Positions 9,001 to 16,360 of a stretch of 37,989 bases of DNA are shown piece after piece. A program made the translations under genes and the position numbers. The notes under the pieces are model-generated. The model ran no database searches. It saw nothing but the letters and a program-made list of their open reading frames with translations, and had not been told where the DNA came from. The stretch's first letter is position 1. Every line of letters starts with the position of its first letter. The DNA is from Oscillospiraceae bacterium (GTDB lineage: Bacteria > Bacillota > Clostridia > Oscillospirales > Oscillospiraceae): NCBI GenBank assembly GCA_009782435.1, contig WRJA01000015.1:1-37989 (forward strand). Direction: 5' to 3'.

Positions 9001-10425
9001 CTACCGTTTTCCGCGTTTTCCCGCCAAAGCCTGAAACTGTCCGAGAAGCGAGCCGTATTTTTTCTCCAAAGCGCCGCAGTCGAGCCGCAGCCGGGCGATT
9101 TCGCTGCGCAGCCGGACATTTTCCGTTTTAAGATCCGCCCCGGATTCCTCCGGCGCTTTTAAAGGGTCCTCACGTTTTAAGATCTCGGCGGCGGCGGCGG
9201 TGAGCAGTTCTTTGGTCCATACCGGATCGTCCGGCCCGAGACCGGACCAATTTCGGCTGATGTCTTTGTCTGTCATGTTTGAGAAGATCCTTTCCGAAGC
9301 GGTTTTGCCGGAAACTCTCGTTTCCTCGAGCGTTTTCACGAAAAGCCGCTCCCACATATCGAATATGACGCTGCCGCCGTAATTTGCCCGGAATGTTTCA
9401 CGCGCGTTTTGCCCCGCAGCCTCGCGCTCTTCGGGAGATAATTCCATCAGCTCGCGCAGAGCGCCGGCCAAAGCCTCCGGTGTGTTTTTGCCGTCATCAC
9501 CGGCCGCCAGAGCGCCCATGCCCGGGCCGATCAGCGCGCGGGACGCCGCGCAGGAGCTGTAGCCGACCAGCGGCAGAGCATAGGCCGCGGCCTCAGGGAA
9601 TACCATCGGGAAGCCCTCCGCCTCAAAGGACGGCAGACAAAAAATGTCCGCACTTTCGTAGTGCGGGCCGACGTCGTCAAGAGCGCCTGTAAAATCCGTG
9701 AGTTTTTTAATGCCGAGTTGCTCGGCCATTATGTCATAGAATTCCCGATACGGTCCGTCGCCCGCGAGTTTGAGCCTCCAATCAGGAAATTCTCCGGAGA
9801 GCATGGCGAAGGCCCGCAGTAAAAAAGAAAAGCGCTTATCCTCCTCGTTGAAACGCCCCGCCGATATTATCGTGCGGGTCGTTTTGGCCCGGCGCGCTGA
9901 CAGATCGATATCGGCCGGCTCGGGCGCGGGATTGCCGATCACCGCCGCGCGCTCTCGCAGCGCTTCCGGATAATAGGGGAGATATTGAGGCAGCAGCGTT
10001 GTAAACGCGTCGGCGGAAAAAAGCGTCCCGTAATGCTCATAGGGCTGCCATCTTTCGAAGGTGTAGACACGCGGGTCGGCGGGTTCTCCCAATATATAAG
10101 GGATGCCGCTCCCCGAAAACAGCAGCGGCATGTACATGACCAGAGTGGTTCCGACGGATGCGGCGCATATGTCCAATCCGGACGCCTTTATCTTTTCTTT
10201 CGCTTCGCCGCGCCCGGCGGGGCCGCTGAGATCCAACGCTATAAGCTTGTGCGGATACGCGAGAGCGGACACGGGTATTTTTGAGGAGCGCCTATCTCTG
10301 TTGTCGAGCGCAATGACGGTAACTTCGTGTCCCCTCGCGGTCATTTCGGAAGCTAAGCGGTCGATAAGGCGTGTTATGCCCGTCCAATCCCGCAGATGAT
10401 CCAAGCTTACGAATCCGATTTTCAT
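9001..10425 (-). CDS. GT-B fold glycosyltransferase, family 4-like, with C-terminal coiled coil
   Basis: The protein (474 residues) probably transfers a sugar from a nucleotide-sugar donor in the cytoplasm. The N-terminal Rossmann half begins with MKIGFVSLDHL and a glycine-containing loop. The C-terminal half shows the GT4-type donor site: SAGRF, KLAGDGPYREF, ADIFCLPSFEAEGFPMVFPE with the E-x7-E spacing, then LPLVGYSS. After the catalytic region, about 90 extra residues end in a heptad-like segment (from LKTENVRLRSEI to the Arg/Lys-rich end) that may form a coiled coil. The gene starts 4 bases after the MFS gene ends, so it is the last gene of the DUF1015-MFS-GT operon. Donor and acceptor are unknown. 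Confidence 0.82.
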   Translation of the reverse strand: MKIGFVSLDHLRDWTGITRLIDRLASEMTARGHEVTVIALDNRDRRSSKIPVSALAYPHKLIALDLSGPAGRGEAKEKIKASGLDICAASVGTTLVMYMPLLFSGSGIPYILGEPADPRVYTFERWQPYEHYGTLFSADAFTTLLPQYLPYYPEALRERAAVIGNPAPEPADIDLSARRAKTTRTIISAGRFNEEDKRFSFLLRAFAMLSGEFPDWRLKLAGDGPYREFYDIMAEQLGIKKLTDFTGALDDVGPHYESADIFCLPSFEAEGFPMVFPEAAAYALPLVGYSSCAASRALIGPGMGALAAGDDGKNTPEALAGALRELMELSPEEREAAGQNARETFRANYGGSVIFDMWERLFVKTLEETRVSGKTASERIFSNMTDKDISRNWSGLGPDDPVWTKELLTAAAAEILKREDPLKAPEESGADLKTENVRLRSEIARLRLDCGALEKKYGSLLGQFQALAGKRGKR

Positions 10426-10429
10426 ACGT

Positions 10430-11620
10430 TCAGGTTGCTCCGCCGGCTTTTTTCTTTTTGCGGGCAGTGAAAATAATTACCGGGACCGTCAAAATCATCA
10501 AGCTGCACATGGCTCTGTAACCGATGCTGTAACCGGCGTTCTCCGTCACGATACCCATGAGCACGGGGGCGGTGCAGTGCGCCAGATCCGTGCCGGCGAA
10601 GACGGTCGCGACGGCGATTCCCCGCCGGGAGGGTTCCACGGCGCGTATGGCGGCCGTCTGCACGGTAGGCGTCGAAATGCCGTAACCCGTTCCCATAAGC
10701 ACGGCGGCGACCGCGAGTACGGGAAATGAATTTGCAAAGCTGATAACGATCAGCGCGGAGGCGCAGCAGACGCAGCAGGGATAGAGGATCAAGCGGAAGG
10801 AATAGCGGTCTGTGAGGGTGCCGCTGTAGATTCGCGTCGCTATCAGGACCAAGGCAAATACGGTGAAATAGAAGCCCACGTTTGTTATTCCTTTTTCCAA
10901 GCCGTATAAAACCATGAAATTTGTAACCGAACTTGTGACTCCGGTAAAGAACATGGCTATACAGGCAAAGCCTATCACATCGGGAGCCGCGATGTTTTTG
11001 ATCGAGAATTTCCTTCCGCCGCCGTTATCCGCGCCGTTTTTCAGGCCGGCGGTATTTTTCGATAGGACAGGCACAAGCGAGGCGGCGAGCGCCGAGATGC
11101 CGGCGGTGATAAGGAAGAGGACGGGAAAGCCCCAGCGGTTCACAACGGCTATTCCTATTGCCGGAGCTATCGCTTGGGCCCCTATGCCGGTTATGCCGAA
11201 AATACCGACGCCGCGCCCCATTTTACTCTCGGGAGTGACGGCGGACGCCATGGTCAAGGTCACGGTGGTGTTCAGGCCGAAAAGTATGCCGTGAAAAAAG
11301 CGTATGCCTATCAAAACCGGCGGAATTGACGCAAATTCAAGAGAAATAACTGCCACCGAGGTCATAAGCATGGAAATAACGCATATTTTTTTGCGATTCA
11401 TCGTGTCGGCCATCGGACCGGCGAAAGGGCGCGACAAAAGCGCGCCGAAAGCCAAAGAAGCCACCAGAACCCCGATAAGGCTTTCGGAAAACCCTATTTG
11501 CCGCGCGTAAACGGGCAAATTCGGCGCAAGGATCTGAAAGCTGAGGCCGCATGTGCCGTTGATTATGAGCAGCAGAATGAAATCCCTGCTCCAAATCGAG
11601 ACCGTGTCTTTGTTATTCAT
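10430..11620 (-). CDS. Major facilitator superfamily transporter
   Basis: The 396 residues contain about twelve membrane segments, split by a central Lys/Gly-rich loop near residues 195-210. The loop between helices 2 and 3, RPFAGPMADTMNRKK, matches MFS motif A in a relaxed form, and the N-terminal region PNLPVYARQIGFSESLIGVL resembles drug/solute antiporter-like members. The ATG overlaps the stop of the upstream DUF1015 gene by 8 bases (ATGAATAA), indicating translational coupling. The substrate cannot be inferred. The pairing with a glycosyltransferase could mean export of a glycoside or precursor, but that is a guess. Confidence 0.85.
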   Translation of the reverse strand: MNNKDTVSIWSRDFILLLIINGTCGLSFQILAPNLPVYARQIGFSESLIGVLVASLAFGALLSRPFAGPMADTMNRKKICVISMLMTSVAVISLEFASIPPVLIGIRFFHGILFGLNTTVTLTMASAVTPESKMGRGVGIFGITGIGAQAIAPAIGIAVVNRWGFPVLFLITAGISALAASLVPVLSKNTAGLKNGADNGGGRKFSIKNIAAPDVIGFACIAMFFTGVTSSVTNFMVLYGLEKGITNVGFYFTVFALVLIATRIYSGTLTDRYSFRLILYPCCVCCASALIVISFANSFPVLAVAAVLMGTGYGISTPTVQTAAIRAVEPSRRGIAVATVFAGTDLAHCTAPVLMGIVTENAGYSIGYRAMCSLMILTVPVIIFTARKKKKAGGAT

Positions 11621-12866
11621 TTATTCTCCTGCACTCAAGGTAGTAGCGCTTATCCTCGGCGTGACCTATCGAAAAGCTTTTCTTCGGGAAAACCCCGCTC
11701 TTTGCGATCGACGGATAGAGTTCGCTTTTTTCCGGTTTCGGAAGGATGACCGCGGCGCAACCGGGGCGCTTCGCCATATCCAAAGCGGCGGCGTCGCCGT
11801 GGATAAAGTCGATCTTGCCGCCGTGTTTTGAAACATAGTCGTCGCAAAACTTTTGGATCGCCGCGATCATTTCCCCGGACGACGGCCAATTCGCGCAGAT
11901 CGGCACGGAGCCTGAAGCGGAGATCATTCGAATCTCCGGTCCGTCGCCCGCAGCCTTTTTGAGGTCCTGCGTGAATTTTGAGACCTCTTCCGGGAAAGCG
12001 GCGGTATCCGTATTGAACATTACCCTGTGTATCGCTTCAAATTCCACCGAATCGTCGTGCAGATTAACAAGCTCCGCGAGACAATACCGAGCCGGATGCG
12101 GGCCGTCATCAGAGCCGAGCGATTTTTTTATGCTCTCATAATACAGCTTGGCGGCCGCGAGACTGTGGTTGCCGTCGCCCACGGCGTATAAGAAGGGCGC
12201 CGCCGCGCCCGGGAGAGAAAGCGCAATCTCCGCTTCCGAGAGCCTTTCGCGCAAAGATAAAGCGTCGCGACCGAAGACCCGCCGGCCCGTTATCCCGCCG
12301 CCGCCCTGCATGAGCTCAAAATCATACAGCTCGGGCAGAGTGTCCTTCATTTCGGCAAGCGGCTCAATGACCCGTTGACAGGGATCGTTTATAAAGATCA
12401 CGATATGAGGCATTTCAAGCGCGGCGCGTTCGCGTATTTTTACCCTGGGGGGAAGCCTGTCCTCCACCGTCGCCTCAGTCGGCCGCACGGCCGCGGGAGC
12501 CCCGGGCTTGAAATCGTATTGCTCCAAGTCCAAAAGCCCCAAAATGCCTTTTCTTACTTTACCGCCCGACAGTCTTCGCTCAATGTAGATATATGAGTCC
12601 GAAAGGGTTTCAAATACTCCGGAGCCGATGTATTCTTTCATGTTCGCATTGATTTTTATTATCTCCTCTTCCGGGTCTCTCGTTTCCAAATACGCTTCCG
12701 GAAGCATCAAACGAAGGGTCGAAATCGATTTTCCGACTGTCGACTCAGCTTTTTGCCAGTATTCCGGCTGCGAGGAGAATTGGTCGCAGGCAATTACGCT
12801 CCATTTGCTCATGTCGGCGTTTCGGGGCAGCATTATATCTCCCGGTAAAAACACTTCTCTCGGCAT
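11613..12866 (-). CDS. DUF1015 family protein
   Basis: This 417-residue soluble protein resembles the DUF1015 family in length and in several landmarks: an N-terminal LPGDIMLPRNADMSKWSVIA stretch, a central R-P-T-E segment and the signature GDGNHSLAAAK (the family's D-G-(N/H)-H-(S/R) motif) near the middle. It has no signal peptide or membrane segment. The ATG is preceded by AAAGGAG. It is the first gene of a three-gene operon with an MFS transporter and a glycosyltransferase. I recall members near serine-biosynthesis genes in other bacteria, but nothing here tests that. The catalytic activity is not established from this sequence. Confidence 0.82.
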   Translation of the reverse strand: MPREVFLPGDIMLPRNADMSKWSVIACDQFSSQPEYWQKAESTVGKSISTLRLMLPEAYLETRDPEEEIIKINANMKEYIGSGVFETLSDSYIYIERRLSGGKVRKGILGLLDLEQYDFKPGAPAAVRPTEATVEDRLPPRVKIRERAALEMPHIVIFINDPCQRVIEPLAEMKDTLPELYDFELMQGGGGITGRRVFGRDALSLRERLSEAEIALSLPGAAAPFLYAVGDGNHSLAAAKLYYESIKKSLGSDDGPHPARYCLAELVNLHDDSVEFEAIHRVMFNTDTAAFPEEVSKFTQDLKKAAGDGPEIRMISASGSVPICANWPSSGEMIAAIQKFCDDYVSKHGGKIDFIHGDAAALDMAKRPGCAAVILPKPEKSELYPSIAKSGVFPKKSFSIGHAEDKRYYLECRRINE

Positions 12867-12928
12867 GACGGCTCCTTTACGTATTCCCGTTTATGTGATA
12901 AACTGAATAAAAACCGCAATAATACTGT

Positions 12929-12957
12929 TTGATAAACTATCATAAATATCCGTTAAT
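12929..12957 (+). promoter_or_regulatory. Possible promoter of the P-loop kinase gene
   Basis: TTGATA (12929-12934), a 17-bp spacer and GTTAAT (12952-12957) lie upstream of the start at 13008. The -10 is weak. It overlaps the inverted repeat at 12950-12969. Confidence 0.4.
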
Positions 12958-12969
12958 GTCAATTAACGG
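12950..12969. promoter_or_regulatory. 8-bp perfect inverted repeat, possible operator
   Basis: CCGTTAAT and ATTAACGG are separated by 4 bases in the divergent region between the DUF1015 operon and the kinase gene. The repeat covers the presumed -10 element of the plus-strand gene. No regulator is recognisable nearby. Confidence 0.4.
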
Positions 12970-13007
12970 GGCCGCCGCCGCGATCGAGGCTGAAAAGGAG
13001 CGTTTGT

Positions 13008-13577
13008 ATGACCGGCATTGTATTTGAGCTGATACTGAATCTTATCAACCGGGACGGAAAACCGGTCACGGTCGCTGTCGACGGAGGCTGCTGCACCGGC
13101 AAAAGCTCTTTGGCGCGAAGCCTGACCGAGCGCTTTAACGGCAATATATTTCGGTGTGATGATTTTTATCTCACAAAGGAGCTGAAAACTCCTGAAAGGC
13201 TCGCGGAAACAGGCGGGAACATGGACAGGGAGCGGCTTTTAAGGGAAGTCATTATTCCCGCGGCGGCCGGAGAGACGGTGACGTACCGCGCGTATTCGTG
13301 CGAGACTTGTGACTTTTTGCCTTCGGTAACGATAAGCCCTGCCGGGCTGAACATCGTTGAAGGCGCATACAGCCATCACCCGGATCTGGCGGGATACTAC
13401 GACCTTCGCATTTTTATGAAAGCTCCGCGGGAGCTGCGGCTTTTAAGACTCAAACAGAGAGAAAGCGAAAAATATGATCTGTTTGTCAATAAGTGGATGC
13501 CTGCCGAAGACGCGTATTTTTCGAAATTCCGCATTGAAGAAAACGCCGATATCGTATTGGAGTCGGAATTTGATTGA
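13008..13577 (+). CDS. Uridine kinase-like P-loop NTPase
   Basis: This small (189 residues) cytoplasmic P-loop protein probably phosphorylates a nucleoside or related small molecule. Walker A is GGCCTGKS (residues 26-33). It is followed by the RCDDFYL motif seen in uridine kinase and phosphoribulokinase-type enzymes, in which the Asp residues serve substrate and metal binding. A VEGAYSHHP segment follows, matching the usual VEG-x-(Y/F)-(A/S) region, and then a basic lid region with RLKQRE. It is shorter than classical uridine kinase (about 210 residues). AAAAGGAG precedes the ATG. The substrate could differ from uridine, since many short family members are untested. Confidence 0.72.
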   Translation: MTGIVFELILNLINRDGKPVTVAVDGGCCTGKSSLARSLTERFNGNIFRCDDFYLTKELKTPERLAETGGNMDRERLLREVIIPAAAGETVTYRAYSCETCDFLPSVTISPAGLNIVEGAYSHHPDLAGYYDLRIFMKAPRELRLLRLKQRESEKYDLFVNKWMPAEDAYFSKFRIEENADIVLESEFD

Positions 13578-13599
13578 CTGTTCGTTTGTAAAAATGTAA

Positions 13600-13628
13600 T
13601 TGCCGGGCGATTGATTATTTGATATAAT
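13600..13628 (+). promoter_or_regulatory. Promoter of the HPt gene
   Basis: TTGCCG (13600-13605), a 17-bp spacer and a perfect TATAAT (13623-13628) lie 30 bases upstream of the start. Confidence 0.65.
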
Positions 13629-13658
13629 CAAAATACAAAAACAACGGGAGGGAAGAAA

Positions 13659-13994
13659 ATGGCAAACTACATCGATGAGGAAACCGGACTCGGGCGTTTA
13701 CAGGGAAACAAGGGGCTTTACAAGCGAATGCTGAACCTGTTCGTTTCGAGCAAAGAGCCGGCTGCCTTTGAAGAGGCGCTCGCGGACAACAACAACGAGC
13801 AGGCGTCCGCCGTAATGCACAGCATCAAAGGCATTGCGGGAAACCTTGCCTTGACCTCTCTTTTTGAAATCAGTTCCGTATTGATGACGGAGCTGAAGGA
13901 CGGGATCGTTAATACCGATTTGATTGAACAGTACCGCGAATCGCTGAAAAATACGACAGCCGCCGCGGAAGAATTGATGGCCCGCTTGGGATAG
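13659..13994 (+). CDS. Stand-alone HPt phosphotransfer protein
   Basis: The protein has 111 residues and a single Hpt domain. The phospho-accepting His54 sits in the motif VMHSIKGIAGNL, which matches the family's H-x-(I/L)-K-G-x(3)-N-(L/I) consensus. The role would be to relay phosphate between a hybrid kinase's receiver domain and a response regulator. Its own promoter lies just upstream and GGGAGGG precedes the ATG. No kinase is next to it; the large hybrid kinase at 20.4 kb already has an HPt domain, so this protein may serve another kinase or act as a parallel branch. Confidence 0.85.
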   Translation: MANYIDEETGLGRLQGNKGLYKRMLNLFVSSKEPAAFEEALADNNNEQASAVMHSIKGIAGNLALTSLFEISSVLMTELKDGIVNTDLIEQYRESLKNTTAAAEELMARLG

Positions 13995-14010
13995 GGCGAT
14001 AAAAAAACGA

Positions 14011-14049
14011 TATAAGGCTTCCGGCGACATGCGCGTCGGAAGCCTTATA
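14011..14049. terminator. 13-bp hairpin after the HPt gene
   Basis: A 13-bp perfect stem (14011-14023 with 14037-14049) lies between the HPt and ABC-F genes. There is no T tract on the plus side, but an A7 run precedes it. It is a likely but imperfect intrinsic terminator. Confidence 0.5.
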
Positions 14050-14082
14050 TTGGAGCAGAATTAACAGACATGGGAGATTGCG

Positions 14083-15684
14083 ATGATCACTGTTGAAAAT
14101 CTGTCGCTCCGATTCGGGGGACAAAAACTCTTTGACCGCGTCGATCTGCGGTTTTCGGCCGGCAATTGCTACGGTATTATCGGCGCCAACGGCGCCGGAA
14201 AATCCACTTTTCTCAAAATACTCTCCGGGGAGACGGAGTCGTCCGGCGGGCATGTGTACGTCGAACCGAAATGCCGCATGTCCGTACTCAGGCAAAACCG
14301 GGACATGTTTGACGAATACGGCGTCATCGAAACCGTTATCATGGGCAACAAACGCCTGTATGACTGCGGGCGGGAAAAAGACGCCGTATATGAAAAAGCC
14401 GATTTTACCGACGAGGACGGCATACGCGCGGCAGAACTTGAGGAGGAATACGCGGAATTGGGCGGATGGGAAGCGGAATCCGACGCCTCCAAGATACTTC
14501 AGGGACTCGGCGTCGACACCGATCTGCATGAGCGCAAAATGTCTGAAACCGATTCCGCGCAGAAAGTAAAGGTGTTGCTTGCTCAGGCGCTTTTCGGGCA
14601 TCCGGATATTATACTCTTGGACGAGCCCACCAATAACTTGGACCTCGCCTCTGTCGTGTGGCTTGAGGATTTTCTGCTCGATTACGACGGAACGGTTCTT
14701 GTTGTAAGCCACGACCGGTATTTTCTGAACACGGTCTGCACTCATATAGTCGACATCGATTTCGGCAAGATAAAAATGTATGTCGGTAACTATGACTTCT
14801 GGTATGAATCGAGTCAGCTGATACAAAGACTGATAAAAGACCAAAACAAAAAAGCGGAGCAGAAGATCGCCGAGCTTCAAAGCTTTATCGCCCGTTTTTC
14901 GGCTAACAAATCAAAATCCCGGCAGGCCACGAGCCGTAAAAAACTGCTCGAAAAAATCAGCGTTGAAGAACTTCCCGCGTCCTCGAGGCGATATCCGTGG
15001 GTGGGCTTCAAAGCCGACAGGGAACCGGGCAAGGACAGGCTTTCCGTAAATGACGTTTCAATAACAATAGACGGCGTCAAGGTCTTGACCGGCGTCAGTT
15101 TTATTATGGGAAAAGAAGACAAGATCGCGATCATCGGCAAAAATGAGATCGCCGTGACCGCGCTTTTTGATATCTTAGCCGGTGAGACGGAACCTGACGA
15201 CGGCGTCGTGAAATGGGGAGTATCTACCTCGCTTGCTTATTTTCCGAAAGACCACAACAGTTTTTTCGACGGCTGCGACTATAACCTGATAGACTGGATG
15301 CGCCAGTTTTCCGCTGATAAAAGGGAGAGTTATTTGCGGACTTTTTTGGGCCGCATGCTGTTTTCCGGCGACGACGTGTATAAAAGCGTTTCAGTTCTCT
15401 CCGGAGGTGAGAGAGTGCGCTGCATGCTTTCAAAAATGATGCTGTCCGGCGCTAACGTGCTGCTTTTCGATCAGCCGGCGAACCATCTCGATCTGGAGAG
15501 TATCGCCGCTTTAAACAACGGCATGGAGGCTTTCCCTTTTAACATAATTTTCACGAGCCACGACCACCAGCTTACCCAATCAACTGCGAACCGCATAATC
15601 GAAGTGACCGACGACGGCATAACAGACAGGCAAGTGACTTATGACGAGTATATGAATCTTGCGGGCAGTAAATTGCAGGATTAA
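14083..15684 (+). CDS. ABC-F family ATPase (ribosome-associated type), one ATP site degenerate
   Basis: This 533-residue soluble protein has two ABC domains in one chain and no membrane part, as in ABC-F factors that act on the ribosome. ABC domain 1 has intact Walker A GANGAGKST (34-42), Walker B LLDEPTNNLDL (D180-E181) and switch His in VVSHDRYF. The linker (about 235-320) is rich in Lys/Arg. ABC domain 2 keeps a signature LSGGER (439-444) and SHDHQ. However, the Walker A position reads GKNEIAVT (352-359, Lys replaced by Val358), Walker B ends in D463-Q464 in place of Asp-Glu, and the domain 1 signature is TDSAQK (156-161) instead of (L/T)-S/G-G-(E/Q)-K. These three changes fall on the same composite site. 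The overall pattern is closest to YkpA/YbiT-type ABC-F proteins. Confidence 0.88.
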   Translation: MITVENLSLRFGGQKLFDRVDLRFSAGNCYGIIGANGAGKSTFLKILSGETESSGGHVYVEPKCRMSVLRQNRDMFDEYGVIETVIMGNKRLYDCGREKDAVYEKADFTDEDGIRAAELEEEYAELGGWEAESDASKILQGLGVDTDLHERKMSETDSAQKVKVLLAQALFGHPDIILLDEPTNNLDLASVVWLEDFLLDYDGTVLVVSHDRYFLNTVCTHIVDIDFGKIKMYVGNYDFWYESSQLIQRLIKDQNKKAEQKIAELQSFIARFSANKSKSRQATSRKKLLEKISVEELPASSRRYPWVGFKADREPGKDRLSVNDVSITIDGVKVLTGVSFIMGKEDKIAIIGKNEIAVTALFDILAGETEPDDGVVKWGVSTSLAYFPKDHNSFFDGCDYNLIDWMRQFSADKRESYLRTFLGRMLFSGDDVYKSVSVLSGGERVRCMLSKMMLSGANVLLFDQPANHLDLESIAALNNGMEAFPFNIIFTSHDHQLTQSTANRIIEVTDDGITDRQVTYDEYMNLAGSKLQD

Positions 15685-15720
15685 GAAAGAAGCGGCCGGC
15701 GGCCGCTTCTTTCTTAATCC
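15678..15720. terminator. 20-bp perfect palindromic terminator shared by convergent genes
   Basis: The arms 15678-15697 and 15701-15720 are perfect reverse complements around a GGC loop. The stop codons of the ABC-F gene (15682-15684) and of mobA on the other strand (15714-15716) lie inside the stem. It serves both directions. Confidence 0.85.
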
Positions 15721-16283
15721 TCCGTAACAGCCCGGTAATCCTCCGGGGTGTTTACATTGAGAAGAATCTTGTTTATATCCCACCTGCAGAGCAAGCTTTC
15801 GTCGATATAACGGACATTCAGCGCCTCGAGCAGTTCCCGGGCGGCGCGTTTGTCGTGCGTCAGAAAATCTCTGACTTCATTAAAGCAGCTTCGGGAATAC
15901 GCGGCGAAAAGAGGCTCGACATAACCGTTTGCCCTTCTTATCACGCAGGCGTCATAACCGTTCAGCCCGTGAGCGAGATATTCGGCAAGCCCGGCGTCTC
16001 CGAAAGGGATATCCGTCGCGGTCAGAAAAACATATTCCTCGTCTGTTTCGGAAAACGCGGAATACAGCCCGTTGAGAGGGCCTTTGCCCGGAAACTTATC
16101 GACCAGTTCAACGGCACCTTCGCAGTCGAACCTTCCGGCAATGTCCACGGAAACGGCAACATTGCCCAAGGTCTTGTATCTTTCCGTCAGGGATGATATG
16201 AAAGTGCCTCCCTCAAACGGCAAAAGGGCCTTGTCCCGTCCCATGCGTCTGCTGTTTCCGCCGATGAGTATCACAGTCAGCAA
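15714..16283 (-). CDS. mobA: Molybdenum cofactor guanylyltransferase MobA-like
   Basis: MobA joins GMP to molybdopterin in the cytoplasm, using GTP. The motifs are the N-terminal nucleotide loop LIGGNSRRMGRDK (from residue 6), PGKGPLNGLYSAF, the metal-site ATDIPF and the acceptor region EPLFAAYS, with a family-typical NVNTPEDY end. I choose the TTG at 16281-16283 (189 residues) because GGAGGTGG lies 5 bases upstream and the GG motif then starts at residue 8, as in relatives. A longer TTG start at 16332-16334 coincides with the -35 box and cannot be transcribed from that promoter. No other molybdopterin genes are visible, so a related nucleotidyltransferase role is possible. Confidence 0.82.
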   Translation of the reverse strand: MLTVILIGGNSRRMGRDKALLPFEGGTFISSLTERYKTLGNVAVSVDIAGRFDCEGAVELVDKFPGKGPLNGLYSAFSETDEEYVFLTATDIPFGDAGLAEYLAHGLNGYDACVIRRANGYVEPLFAAYSRSCFNEVRDFLTHDKRAARELLEALNVRYIDESLLCRWDINKILLNVNTPEDYRAVTED

Positions 16284-16305
16284 TCGCTCCACCTCCGCCC
16301 CCGCG

Positions 16306-16334
16306 ATTATACCTTTTTCCCGGTCATTTTTCAA
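16306..16334 (-). promoter_or_regulatory. Promoter of mobA
   Basis: On the minus strand TTGAAA (16329-16334), a 17-bp spacer and a perfect TATAAT (16306-16311) form a strong sigma-A promoter. The expected start of transcription is near 16299, leaving a very short leader before the ribosome site. Confidence 0.75.
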
Positions 16335-16360
16335 TTCATGTTTTTTTCGGAGGCTTGATA

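Noticed and set aside
13909-14880. A 323-codon minus-strand frame opposite the HPt and ABC-F genes
   Set aside because: It spans two real genes and a hairpin, has no recognisable motif, and is a codon-bias shadow.
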